Of a DNA stretch of 38,603 nucleotides, positions 7,951-16,802 are shown in pieces; the stretch's first letter is position 1; every line of letters starts with the position of its first letter. The notes under the pieces were generated by a model, which was given only the letters and a program-made list of their open reading frames with translations, searched no databases and was not told the DNA's origin. The DNA lies in NCBI GenBank assembly GCA_002702705.1, contig PABH01000071.1, positions 1 to 38,603 on the forward strand, read 5' to 3'. Source of the stretch: Anaerolineaceae bacterium (GTDB taxonomy: Bacteria; Chloroflexota; Anaerolineae; Anaerolineales; Anaerolineaceae). The translations under genes were made by a program, and so were the position numbers.

Positions 7951-9876
7951 TTATTCAGAAATGGGTAAAACAACGGTAAAGATGGATCCTTTACCGATCA
8001 CGGAATCTACCCAGATACGGCCATGGTGTGAATCAACAATTGTTTTTACAATGGCTAACCCCAGCCCTGTTCCGGAAATATCAGTACTGATGTTTCCAGC
8101 CCGGTAAAATTTTTCAAAAATATGCGGTAAGTCAATCGCAGGAATACCAAAGCCTTCATCGATAACCGAAAGAAGTAGTTGGGTTTTTTCTTGCCGCATC
8201 TCAACTTTCACTGTGCTGCCGATGGGAGAATATTTGCAGGCATTACTTAATAAATTGGAAATTAATTGGCGTAGTTGAACTGGGCTGCCAAAGATATGCG
8301 GGAGATTATCTTCAATCTCCGTGACAATGGTTTGCTGCTGTGCTTGTAAAACTTTGTGCATGCCTTCAATAGTAAATTCAACTAGTTTGCTGAGATCAAG
8401 GAATTCTTTTCTGGTATCAAATCCCGCTTCTATGCGGCCCAGGTTCAATAAGTCATCTACTAGGTTGGTGATATTGTGAACGGAGGTTTGAACACGGTTA
8501 ATAAATTCCTTTTGGGTATTATTAATCGGGCCAACTCGCTCTAACAGTTCAACATATCCCAAAATGGCGGTTAAAGGTGAGCGCAAATCGTGAGATACGG
8601 TACTGACAAAATCGTTTTTGATTTGGTCGAGCTTTTTTAAGTAGGTGATATTATGGAAAATAATGGCTGTTCCCACGCCGGGAATAGGGGTAATTTGCGT
8701 GCTGTAGGTTTGTTCATCTTTGTCATTAATTTCCGTGTGTATCGATTCTGTTGGCATGCCATACTCAAATTGAGCGGCCAATTCTGGTTCAAGAATTAAT
8801 TCTTTTATCGTCATGCCAGGGTTAACTGGGGATTCAATATTAAGAATATTCTCGGCTACGTTATTAATCAGGATCAGTCGGTTATCCTGATCCAATACCA
8901 ATACACCATCCTCAATATTCTGAATAATGGCGTTTAATTTGTTTTGTTCATTTTCAGAATCGTTGAATAAATTCGCATTTTGAATGGCAATTACAGCAAA
9001 TTCGGCCATTGCCAGTAAGAGACTGATGTCATTTTGCTTAAATGTTACCCGCTTATGACGGTTATCCACTCCTAATACACCCAGTACCTTTTCTTTTAAT
9101 TTTAAGGGGACGTAAATCAGGCTATTTACCAGATAAGATGTTTTGATCTTTTGGGGTGTCTTTTCATCCAGAATGACGGGTTTGCCGCTGCGCAGTACAG
9201 AACCGGCCAGGGAGTCTTGAATCGGTAAACGAAACGTGTTTACAAAATCATCATTAAAATTGCGGGAAGCACGCATGTATAATTCACCGCTTTTTTCATC
9301 CAGCAATAAAAGGCTGCCTTCTTCTGATCCAGTCACTTCCACAGCAGCATCCACAATTTCTTTCAGCACGACATCCAGATCGAGAGAACCGGTTACAGAT
9401 TGTCCCAAGCGGGTTAAGGCTTCCAGATCATTTACCCGTGATTGCAGCTGCTGCGTATTTCGGCGGGACTCGAGCAGAATCCACTGCCTTAATTGGAGAT
9501 TATCCCGAAGCGATTGTTCTATGATTTGGTTAAAAACTTCTTTTTTAATTGGTGGGCTGATGACATGTTTAAAACCGTAGGGCATCAGAGATATCAGAAA
9601 ATCGGTTTCGATGCCTAAGGAATAGAGAATTAAAGGAAGTGCAGGAAAACGGTTGTGAGTATTTTTAACCCAGGTCAGTTTATCAAGAATCAGGAGGTTT
9701 TCATGAATAATGAGTAGATCTGGGGGGATTGGCTGCAAATATTGTTGTGCCTGTTCAAAACTGGTACTGATTTCGACGGTATGTCCCATGGAAAGTAAGA
9801 TACGTTCCATTAAATAATTGGCATGAGAATCTGCGGAGATGATGAGGGTGAGATGTGTTTGGTTTGGATTCGTCAT
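7951..9876 (-). CDS. Sensor histidine kinase: pseudo-receiver, GAF, PAS, HisKA, HATPase
   Basis: The 641-residue product lacks membrane segments. Order: a receiver-like domain (about 8-125) in which the phospho-accepting Asp position reads LLIIHENL and the conserved Lys is lost (SPPIKK), so it is a pseudo-receiver; a GAF domain (about 150-300, LGQSVTGSLDLDVVL to AIQNANLF); a PAS domain (about 310-400); HisKA with STVSHDLRSPL (His near 426); HATPase with N box LLSNACKYSP, G1 DEGFGIP and G2 GTGLGLAIV. All catalytic kinase motifs are intact. It starts 2 bases after the stop codon of the upstream receiver/GAF gene, so the two are one operon and probably one pathway. No dedicated response regulator with an output domain is adjacent, so the target is unknown. 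Confidence 0.9.
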   Translation of the reverse strand: MTNPNQTHLTLIISADSHANYLMERILLSMGHTVEISTSFEQAQQYLQPIPPDLLIIHENLLILDKLTWVKNTHNRFPALPLILYSLGIETDFLISLMPYGFKHVISPPIKKEVFNQIIEQSLRDNLQLRQWILLESRRNTQQLQSRVNDLEALTRLGQSVTGSLDLDVVLKEIVDAAVEVTGSEEGSLLLLDEKSGELYMRASRNFNDDFVNTFRLPIQDSLAGSVLRSGKPVILDEKTPQKIKTSYLVNSLIYVPLKLKEKVLGVLGVDNRHKRVTFKQNDISLLLAMAEFAVIAIQNANLFNDSENEQNKLNAIIQNIEDGVLVLDQDNRLILINNVAENILNIESPVNPGMTIKELILEPELAAQFEYGMPTESIHTEINDKDEQTYSTQITPIPGVGTAIIFHNITYLKKLDQIKNDFVSTVSHDLRSPLTAILGYVELLERVGPINNTQKEFINRVQTSVHNITNLVDDLLNLGRIEAGFDTRKEFLDLSKLVEFTIEGMHKVLQAQQQTIVTEIEDNLPHIFGSPVQLRQLISNLLSNACKYSPIGSTVKVEMRQEKTQLLLSVIDEGFGIPAIDLPHIFEKFYRAGNISTDISGTGLGLAIVKTIVDSHHGRIWVDSVIGKGSIFTVVLPISE

Positions 9877-9878
9877 GG

Positions 9879-11537
9879 TCAGTCTATCATTTTTTGGGAT
9901 AACGGCAATTGAATCCGGAAGGCGGTGCCGTTATCTTGGGTTTGGTCGATACTTATCTTACCATCATAATGAATGATAAGCTCGCGGATCAATTCAAGGC
10001 TGATTCCGATGCCGCCAAAACGTTGAGCTCGTTGTTTTTGTTCCTGCGATTTTTTTCTAAAGATTGAATCACGCAGGTTGTGGGCAATAGCGCCAGAATT
10101 ACTAACAGTTAACTGTGCGGTTGTATTGGATAATTGAGTGACATGTAACCGAATGATACCTTGGGGAAGGCAGTATTGCAGTGCGTTGGAAATCAATCCC
10201 TTGATAATTTCCGAGAGATGGAAAAATTCCACATTTACCAACACAGGATGGTTAGGTACTTCTACTACAAGTTGTAAACGATGTTTTTGGGCTTGTGGTA
10301 AAAAGTGGGCTCCCATATCTTTCACTATGGTGGAAAGATCGGTATGATGGTCTGGTTGGCTGCTGGTATTGGTAATAATTGTTTGAGAGACGGTATTGAC
10401 GTCTTGTAGACCTTCTTGTAATTGGGTTAATAATTTTCGTTGATTGGGATTCCAACGCGCTGTTGGGTCTTTGGTAAGATCATCCAGTGCGATCTGACTG
10501 CTGGTATTCATATTAATTAAATGATGATGTACGGTACTTAACAGTTCCTGAGTGATTTTTTCCCCATATTGGGTGCGTTTGGCAAGATCTTCTAGTGCCT
10601 GAGCCCGTGCTTCTATGGCACGAAAGAGGCGGGAATTGACCAATGAAATAGAAGCATAATCAGCCACAGCTTCCAACAGATGTTGTTCACTTTCCGTAAA
10701 AGGCTGGGCATGGGTTCTCATTACGACCAAAATACCCATCACCTGGCGTTGAACTTTTATGGGAACAATGATAATTGATTTTCCGAGGGTTTTTACACGG
10801 AAGCGTTTGATTGGTTCCCCATGCATACTTAATGTTTCGCCCGACATAGCCACAAGAGAACTGATGCCATCATCCCAGGCTTGTTGCAAATTATCCAGCA
10901 TGGAAACGGGTAATTGATGCTGCGCCACCAAAACAAAAGTTTTTGGTTTCTCTTCTTCACGCATTAAAAACCAACCTAAGTCGCCATAAGAAACCTGGCA
11001 AGCAACCTGGATAATTTTGTTAAATAAAACTTTTTGGTCCGTGATGGATGTAACGGCTTTTCCCATAGAAAAAATCGCAGTGAGTTCACGAACACGCTGT
11101 TGTAATTGTTGATTTGTGTCTTTTAATTTTCGTTCCAGAAAACCGCGGTTCCGTTGTTCATGAACCTGTTTTAAAATTCTTTCTGCAGCCCGTAAGATTT
11201 CCGCTTCACGCATTGGCCAGGTTAGATAATCGGAAGCCCCCAGCCGAAAGGTTTGTATTACTTCCGCTTCCTTTCCTTCCGGGGCGATTACGATGACCGG
11301 AGTTTCAATTCCTTGAGCGGTTAAAGCAACCATGAGGTCCTTACCGCTTAAACCAGGCAAGTTGATATCACAAATGATCAGATCAGGTGAAGTTTGCACA
11401 ATTTTGGTAATGGCGCTGGTGACATCCCCGACAGTATAGACCTGGTACCCGGCAGAAGAAAGCGCCTGCCGCCCGATAAAATCGCTGATGACAGGGTCAT
11501 TTTCTACAATAAGGATACGGTCTTTATTCGCACTCAT
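9879..11537 (-). CDS. Receiver-GAF-atypical kinase hybrid protein
   Basis: The 552-residue product begins with a canonical receiver (about 7-125; IVENDPVISD acidic pocket, LIICDINLPGLSG with the phospho-accepting Asp near 55, and ASDYLTWPM where the usual Lys-Pro is WPM). A coiled linker and GAF domain (about 145-310) follow, then a helical segment with VHHHLINMN that could be a DHp domain, and a GHKL ATPase-like domain with N box LISNALQYC, a VSNSGAIA G1 region without the Asp, and FGGIGISLELI as G2. Kinase activity is uncertain because of these substitutions; it may act as a phosphotransfer or scaffold partner of the downstream kinase, with which it is nearly contiguous (2-base gap). Confidence 0.82.
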   Translation of the reverse strand: MSANKDRILIVENDPVISDFIGRQALSSAGYQVYTVGDVTSAITKIVQTSPDLIICDINLPGLSGKDLMVALTAQGIETPVIVIAPEGKEAEVIQTFRLGASDYLTWPMREAEILRAAERILKQVHEQRNRGFLERKLKDTNQQLQQRVRELTAIFSMGKAVTSITDQKVLFNKIIQVACQVSYGDLGWFLMREEEKPKTFVLVAQHQLPVSMLDNLQQAWDDGISSLVAMSGETLSMHGEPIKRFRVKTLGKSIIIVPIKVQRQVMGILVVMRTHAQPFTESEQHLLEAVADYASISLVNSRLFRAIEARAQALEDLAKRTQYGEKITQELLSTVHHHLINMNTSSQIALDDLTKDPTARWNPNQRKLLTQLQEGLQDVNTVSQTIITNTSSQPDHHTDLSTIVKDMGAHFLPQAQKHRLQLVVEVPNHPVLVNVEFFHLSEIIKGLISNALQYCLPQGIIRLHVTQLSNTTAQLTVSNSGAIAHNLRDSIFRKKSQEQKQRAQRFGGIGISLELIRELIIHYDGKISIDQTQDNGTAFRIQLPLSQKMID

Positions 11538-11663
11538 TTGTTAATGATAGCATGGAAAAGCTGAAAAGAGATAATAATGAAAGTCCTTTTTTGGTGATTT
11601 TTGTTTTATATTCATGAGGTCAAGAAAGGAATATAAAAAATTTATTAGACTTTATCTTTAAAC

Positions 11664-11693
11664 TTGACACGGGCTAATGCAAGGTATTAATAT
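11664..11693 (+). promoter_or_regulatory. Promoter of the dnaJ-htrA-aeRF1 operon, predicted leaderless start
   Basis: TTGACA (11664-11669) and TAATAT (11688-11693) are 18 bases apart. The -10 ends only 6 bases before the ATG at 11700, so the predicted first transcribed base is at or next to the A of the start codon. No CIRCE-type inverted repeat is seen. Confidence 0.65.
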
Positions 11694-11699
11694 GAGATT

Positions 11700-12644
11700 A
11701 TGGAATATAAGGATTATTATAAAGTTCTCGGTGTATCCCGGAATGCCAAGGAAGATGAGATTAAAAAAGCTTATCGCAAACTGGCAATGAAATATCACCC
11801 GGATCGTAACCCGGGCGATAAAGAAGCAGAAGATAAATTTAAAGATATCAACGAAGCCAACGAAGTGCTCAGTGATCCCAAAAAACGTGCCCGATATGAT
11901 CAATTGGGCGAATCCTATTCACAGTGGCAGCAAGGCGGAGGAAGCCCAGGTAATTTCAATTGGGATGATTGGTTCACGCAGGCACAGGCCGGCCAGGGTC
12001 GCGGAGGTGCTACCCGGGTTGAAGTCGGCGACATTGGCGATATGTTTGGTTCTGGCGGTTTTTCTGATTTTTTCAGTGCTATTTTTGGCGGTGGCGGTAT
12101 GTCGGGCGGTGGTTTTAACACTGCAACGCGCCGGGCTCAGCCACGTCAGGCGCAGCCGCGCACCTATGAGCAGCCCGTTAAGATCTCATTTAATGAAGCT
12201 TATCAGGGAGCCAAGCGCATTTTGCAATTAAACGAACGAAAAATCGAAGTTAAAATCCCCCCGGGGGCAAAAACAGGGACCAGAGTACGCGTTTCCAAAG
12301 TAGGTCCAAATAACTCGGATATTCATCTTGTAATTGAAGTAGAGCCTGATGCAAAATATGAACGGCAAGGAGATGACCTCTATAGTGATGTAGTGGTTGA
12401 TCTCTATACTGCAGTGCTTGGTGGTCAGGCGAAAGTTGCAACCCCGAAAGGTGATGTGATGTTGACGATCCCTTCCGGATCGCAAAATGGACGTATTTTC
12501 CGTTTAGCTGGGCGTGGTATGCCCTTGTTAAAAGATCCAAAACAATTTGGCGATCTCTATGCAAAAATAAAAGTAGAGTTGCCTACAGAGTTAAATAGTG
12601 AGCAAAAAGCTTTGTTTGAACAGTTACGTGATCTTAAGAAATAA
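11700..12644 (+). CDS. DnaJ-family co-chaperone without zinc finger (CbpA-like)
   Basis: The 314-residue product has a complete J domain (1-70, HPD at 33-35 that stimulates DnaK ATPase), a Gly/Phe-rich segment (about 75-150), and a C-terminal substrate-binding region from about 155. The Cys-rich zinc finger of classical DnaJ is absent, which gives the type II / CbpA layout and its usual length. It feeds unfolded clients to Hsp70; CbpA itself also binds DNA, which is not shown here. There is no Shine-Dalgarno sequence inside the predicted transcript, because the promoter -10 ends 6 bases before the ATG. It leads an apparent operon with an HtrA-type protease and an aeRF1-like protein. Confidence 0.93.
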   Translation: MEYKDYYKVLGVSRNAKEDEIKKAYRKLAMKYHPDRNPGDKEAEDKFKDINEANEVLSDPKKRARYDQLGESYSQWQQGGGSPGNFNWDDWFTQAQAGQGRGGATRVEVGDIGDMFGSGGFSDFFSAIFGGGGMSGGGFNTATRRAQPRQAQPRTYEQPVKISFNEAYQGAKRILQLNERKIEVKIPPGAKTGTRVRVSKVGPNNSDIHLVIEVEPDAKYERQGDDLYSDVVVDLYTAVLGGQAKVATPKGDVMLTIPSGSQNGRIFRLAGRGMPLLKDPKQFGDLYAKIKVELPTELNSEQKALFEQLRDLKK

Positions 12645-12682
12645 ACCACTTGCTGAAAATAGCTTTTTGAAAGGTAGGTTTA

Positions 12683-13894
12683 ATGAATAAACGAGCAGCC
12701 TTTTTATTGGTAACGTTATTGGTTTTTGCATCGATGGCATGTTCTTTTTCACCGCGATTGTTGAGTCCTTTTTCATTTGATAATAATGTAACAGTGACAA
12801 CACCAGAAGAAATACCTGCCCCAACCCAGGTGCCGGTTCAGGATGAATCATTCACCGTAGAACCGGGAAATGCACCCCCCGCAGTTTATCTGGATCTTTT
12901 GGAAAAAGAGCGATTAATTGTGGAGTTGTATGAACGGGTTAGTCCCGGCGTGGTATCCATTCAGACTTTAACCGTTCAGGGTGGTGGTTTGGGTTCCGGT
13001 TTTGTTTATGATATGGATGGCCATATTGTGACAAATTACCATGTGGTGGAAGATGCCACTGATTTAGAAGTTGATTTCCCTTCCGGATATAAAACACGCG
13101 GGCGCGTGATTGCAACCGATTTGGATTCCGATTTGGCAGTCATCAAAGTAGATGCTCCCGACGAGTATTTGTTTCCGGTGCCTTTGGCGAATTCTGATCA
13201 GTTGAAAGTTGGGCAAACCGTAATTGCCATTGGCAATCCATTTGGTTTATCTGGCACAGTGACATTGGGTGTGGTATCCGCGAAAGGGCGCACCCTGGAT
13301 TCTTTTCGGGTTTCTACTTCCGGGGCTCCTTTTTCTGCCGGTGATCTGATCCAAACGGATGCAGCCATTAACCCCGGCAATTCCGGCGGGCCTTTATTAA
13401 ATTTGAATGGTGAAGTGGTTGGTGTAAATCGAGCAATCCGAACCGATTCTTCCAATGTAAGCGGTGAACCGGTTAACAGCGGCATCGGCTTTGCTATTTC
13501 CAGTAACATTATTAACCGTGTAGTTCCTTTCTTAATTAAAGATGGTTTTTATAATTATCCTTACGTTGGTGTCAGCAGCCGTGAGGACTTATCCTTGATT
13601 GAAAGGGAAGCACTTGGTATTGAATCAACCGTGGGCGCTTATATTTTGGTTGTTACCCCAAACAGCCCTGCTGACGCAGCTGGCTTGCGTGGTGGGGTGG
13701 AAGAAACCGATATTACTGGTTTATACGCGGGGGGAGATTTAATTACTGCTGTGGATGGCGTTCCTGTTCGCGTGTTTGGCGATTTCCTGAGCTATTTAAT
13801 GACCAACAAAAGCCCAGGAGATCAGATTGTTTTGACGATTGTTCGTGAAGGTGAAGAAATGGAGGTAAACCTGACCCTGGCGAAAAGGCCGTAA
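12683..13894 (+). CDS. HtrA/DegP-type trypsin-like serine protease with PDZ domain
   Basis: The 403-residue product starts with a signal sequence ending in Cys20 (FASMAC); the lipobox is imperfect, so lipid anchoring is likely but not certain. The protease domain shows the catalytic triad His120 (TNYHVVEDA), Asp150 (DLDSDLAVIKV) and Ser234 (NPGNSGGPLL), with the oxyanion-hole glycine present. One PDZ domain occupies about 300-395 (GAYILVVTPNSPADAAGL). HtrA proteases degrade damaged exported proteins. Start ATG has AAGGTAGG upstream; the gene lies 38 bases after dnaJ and 37 before the aeRF1-like gene. All catalytic residues are present. Confidence 0.93.
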   Translation: MNKRAAFLLVTLLVFASMACSFSPRLLSPFSFDNNVTVTTPEEIPAPTQVPVQDESFTVEPGNAPPAVYLDLLEKERLIVELYERVSPGVVSIQTLTVQGGGLGSGFVYDMDGHIVTNYHVVEDATDLEVDFPSGYKTRGRVIATDLDSDLAVIKVDAPDEYLFPVPLANSDQLKVGQTVIAIGNPFGLSGTVTLGVVSAKGRTLDSFRVSTSGAPFSAGDLIQTDAAINPGNSGGPLLNLNGEVVGVNRAIRTDSSNVSGEPVNSGIGFAISSNIINRVVPFLIKDGFYNYPYVGVSSREDLSLIEREALGIESTVGAYILVVTPNSPADAAGLRGGVEETDITGLYAGGDLITAVDGVPVRVFGDFLSYLMTNKSPGDQIVLTIVREGEEMEVNLTLAKRP

Positions 13895-13931
13895 ATTGAT
13901 CGAATTAACTTAACAACTGGAGGAGGTATTT

Positions 13932-15029
13932 ATGTTCACTCAGAAAGATCTGCGTGAGTTAGTTGATTATCAGTCTTCATCGGCGATGTTAAGTGTTTAT
14001 TTGAATACTGACCCATCTTTAGGGAATGCAGATGCTTATCGTTTGCGATTGCGCACGATGTTAAAATCTGTCGATAATACGGAAGATATTAATCGTATTC
14101 TGCGGTTTTTTGAAACGGAATATGATTGGACTGGCAAAAGTGTAGCCTTGTTCTCTGACGTAAACAATGACTTTTTCCGTTTTTTCCCATTAGCAGTCCC
14201 CGTTCAAGATTTGATTTATGTTGGAGAACGTGCCAATCTACGTCCTTTAACGGGCCTGTTGGATAGTTACGGGGGATATGGTGTCGTTTTGCTCGATAAA
14301 CAAGGGGCACGCTTATTTCATTTTCATTTAGGGGAGTTAAAGGAACAGGAAGGTGTGCTGGGGGAGGAAGTTCGTCAATCCAAAGGAAGCGGTTCCGCAA
14401 TGACCGGTATGCGCGGCGGAGCAGGTAAACAGGCTCGGGTTGTTGAAGAAACAGTCGAACGAAACATTAAAGAGATTGTGGATTTTTCAATTCGCTTTTT
14501 TGAACAGAAACATGTTCGCAGAATTATTTTGTGTGGTGCTGAAGATACTTTGGCTTTATATAAATCCTATCTACCAAAAGCCTGGTTGTCTTTAATTGTT
14601 GGCAGTTTTCCGGCAGCAATGACAGCATCCAATACAGAGATTCTCAATCGTGCTATGGAGGTAGGGTTAGAGGCAGAACGAAAGCGTGAGGATTTGCTGG
14701 TAGATCAATTAATCACCAACCATGCTAAAAATGCTGCCGCCGTGATGGGTATTAATCAAACCTTAGATGCAGTCAACAGTGGAAGGGTGAAAACCTTGGT
14801 TGTGCACCATGGCTATACAAAATCCGGCCACTATTGTGCAGATTGTAATTTAATCACCATTTCTCCCCAGGGCACATGCAGTGTCTGTGGCAATGGTGTA
14901 AAAAGTGTGGATGATGTGGTTTCACTGGCGATTAACACTACGATGAAAAATGGTGGTGATATTGAGATCGTTCAGGCCCATGAAGGTTTGTTCAACGCAG
15001 GTAAGATTGGTGCGTTTTTACGTTATTAA
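13932..15029 (+). CDS. Bacterial aeRF1-like (archaeo-eukaryotic release factor fold) protein
   Basis: The 365-residue product resembles the eRF1/Pelota-like proteins of bacteria (baeRF group): an N-terminal region with LSVYLNTDPSLGNAD, a middle domain with VVLLDKQGARLFHFHLGEL, and a C-terminal domain with a zinc-ribbon pair CADC/CSVC (about 301-320). No GGQ tripeptide is seen: the equivalent loop holds SKGSGSAMTGMRGGAGKQARV (written here in part as GMRGGAGKQ), so peptidyl-tRNA hydrolysis cannot be assumed. These proteins have been proposed to act at ribosomes in stress or rescue, without firm function in most bacteria. A very good GGAGGAGG site precedes the ATG. Its operon with a co-chaperone and a protease supports a quality-control role, which is inference. 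Confidence 0.78.
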   Translation: MFTQKDLRELVDYQSSSAMLSVYLNTDPSLGNADAYRLRLRTMLKSVDNTEDINRILRFFETEYDWTGKSVALFSDVNNDFFRFFPLAVPVQDLIYVGERANLRPLTGLLDSYGGYGVVLLDKQGARLFHFHLGELKEQEGVLGEEVRQSKGSGSAMTGMRGGAGKQARVVEETVERNIKEIVDFSIRFFEQKHVRRIILCGAEDTLALYKSYLPKAWLSLIVGSFPAAMTASNTEILNRAMEVGLEAERKREDLLVDQLITNHAKNAAAVMGINQTLDAVNSGRVKTLVVHHGYTKSGHYCADCNLITISPQGTCSVCGNGVKSVDDVVSLAINTTMKNGGDIEIVQAHEGLFNAGKIGAFLRY

Positions 15030-15095
15030 TCAACTTCTGTTTGGCTTTTTTGTCATTGTGAACAGAGCAAAAAAAGCTTAAACCGATAAAAATCT

Positions 15096-15129
15096 AAAAA
15101 CGAGACCTCTTTTTCGGGGTCTCGTTTTT
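15096..15129. terminator. Bidirectional intrinsic terminator
   Basis: AAAAACGAGACC (15096-15107) pairs with GGTCTCGTTTTT (15118-15129) over a 10-base loop. It separates the converging aeRF1-like and coiled-coil operons and has A/T runs on both sides. Confidence 0.88.
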
Positions 15130-15149
15130 ATTAGTCGTTCATTTTTTCC

Positions 15150-15896
15150 TTATTTAATCCGCTCTAAATTTTCACTCAACATTCTTAATTCTTCCGCTGC
15201 TTTATTAAGGTTTGATTTAACATTTTGTTGGATCGAGTCTAATCTCTCTTGCAGGATTTCAAAAATTTCGGTATCCAATAAACCATCCAATTGCTCCAGA
15301 TTATCCTCAGCCAGATTTACACTTTGGCGGGCGCTGAGTTTATCTTCGCTGGCAATGGCTACTCTTGCCATAGCAATATTATATTGAAGTTCCAGCAGGT
15401 TGGTTTGTCTTTGTTTTTCATTTTCCGATGTTTGTAGATTTTGGTTGGATTCAGACAAGGATTCCCGTGCATCCGATAAACTGGATTGGGTATTGGCTAA
15501 TTCACTTTTTGTTGATTCCAATTCCGCTTTCAAGTCATCGGTTTCTTCCAGATGATTAATGTTCTGGGAAGTAATATCTTTCAAATTATTTCTCAGCGGC
15601 GTAACGCTCGTAAGCTGAGAGAGAATGACACCACTCAAAAAGACCAACACCAGGATAACAATCCAGATCAGGGATTTTTTTACCCAGGTTGGGGTTTGTT
15701 TCTTTTCGGTTGGTGGTTCACTTTCCAATGTTTTGTCCTCTTCCACAGCGGATTCTTCCGCTGTTAATGGCTCGTCTTCTGTTTCGACAACAGGTTCATT
15801 TTCTGCGTTCACAGCTTCGGGCTCAACCGAGTTGTCGAGTGGTTCATTTGTGTTTTCATCCTGATTATCTTCAGGAAATAATTTTTCGTCGGTCAT
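15150..15896 (-). CDS. Single-pass membrane protein with acidic N-terminus and extracytoplasmic coiled coil
   Basis: The function is not recognised. The 248-residue product has a strongly acidic, disordered N-terminus (1-65), a basic-flanked membrane helix (about 74-93), a coiled coil (about 103-165) and a final helical domain (166-248). The final domain (LLELQYNIAMARVAIAS..SARQSVNLAEDNLEQL) resembles the equivalent part of the next gene upstream and the HemX-like helical repeat. With a cytoplasmic N-terminus the coiled coil would face outward. It is the third gene of an operon, 12 bases after the preceding one, and is closed by the terminator at 15096-15129. Confidence 0.8.
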   Translation of the reverse strand: MTDEKLFPEDNQDENTNEPLDNSVEPEAVNAENEPVVETEDEPLTAEESAVEEDKTLESEPPTEKKQTPTWVKKSLIWIVILVLVFLSGVILSQLTSVTPLRNNLKDITSQNINHLEETDDLKAELESTKSELANTQSSLSDARESLSESNQNLQTSENEKQRQTNLLELQYNIAMARVAIASEDKLSARQSVNLAEDNLEQLDGLLDTEIFEILQERLDSIQQNVKSNLNKAAEELRMLSENLERIK

Positions 15897-15908
15897 GCTC
15901 TTTCTCCT

Positions 15909-16802
15909 TTATGGGGTCGCTGTTGGTGTAGGTGTTTGAGTAGGCTGGGCAGTTGGTGTGGGGTTATGTGTTGCCGGGGCTTCCGTGCTTTCCGCATCCA
16001 TCACACTAGTTGAATCGCTTTTGTTCTCCGTTTCATTGAAACCCTCCGCCATACGCTGCCAAAGAATTTCCAGATCCTCATTGGCTAATGCCGGCTGATC
16101 TGGCAGGTATGAGCCTATCAATTCCAGGCGTGTTTGCCATAAGAGGATATTATCCTGTTGGTCTGGGGTAGCAAAAGGAATCATTTCACTGACAAACTGC
16201 ATTGCCAGCTCGATTTCCTGTTTTGCAATGCCATAATTGGCCTGCAGGATGAATAACCGGCTGCGGTTGATCTGCTGCATCGATTTTAACAATTTGAGTT
16301 CTAATTGCAGTGGTTTTAACATTTCTTGAGGGTCTTCATCCACCTGCTCGTTTTGTTCAGTTAGGTCTTCAAAATCCTTAGCAAGTTGGTTCTGTTCTTC
16401 GGTTAAGGTCTTAATGTTTTTATCCAGACGGTCAAATTCATTTAAGAAAGCTTCTTTATTCTTCAAGACTGCTTCATAATCCGATTGGCTTTGGGTGAGC
16501 AGAGTCTGTAATTCATCCAGTTGATTGGCCTGTTCTGTCTGGTTAAGTTCCAGTTGGCTGATCCGGTTTTCCAACTGTTGATTTTTTTCTTTCAACAACT
16601 TGTTTTCTTCAGCATACTGGGTCTGCATATTTGCCACAACCCGGGCATTGTCTTGGGTTGGCAGCACAGCTTGTTGGTATACATAACTGCCAGCCATATA
16701 CAAAGCGGCACCAATAATCAATCCCAATAAAATGGCAAGCAGGAGTTTAAATAACCCCTTTAGGAAAATGACAAAACCGGAAGGTTGTGATTGGGTTGTC
16801 AT
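15909..16802 (-). CDS. Single-pass membrane coiled-coil protein with Pro/Thr-rich tail
   Basis: The function is not recognised. The 297-residue product has a membrane helix at about 16-40, a long coiled coil (about 55-155), a helical domain (about 160-250, LLKSMQQINRSRLFILQANYG) that resembles the C-terminal domain of the downstream protein, and a low-complexity Pro/Thr tail (about 275-297) typical of exported Chloroflexota proteins. Its ATG overlaps the stop of the HhH gene as ATGA (16799-16802), which implies translational coupling and a shared complex. The helical domain recalls HemX-like proteins, but no heme gene is nearby. Confidence 0.82.
   Translation of the reverse strand: MTTQSQPSGFVIFLKGLFKLLLAILLGLIIGAALYMAGSYVYQQAVLPTQDNARVVANMQTQYAEENKLLKEKNQQLENRISQLELNQTEQANQLDELQTLLTQSQSDYEAVLKNKEAFLNEFDRLDKNIKTLTEEQNQLAKDFEDLTEQNEQVDEDPQEMLKPLQLELKLLKSMQQINRSRLFILQANYGIAKQEIELAMQFVSEMIPFATPDQQDNILLWQTRLELIGSYLPDQPALANEDLEILWQRMAEGFNETENKSDSTSVMDAESTEAPATHNPTPTAQPTQTPTPTATP

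Noticed and set aside
11538-11663. CIRCE heat-shock operator before dnaJ
   Set aside because: No TTAGCACTC-N9-GAGTGCTAA or near match is present.
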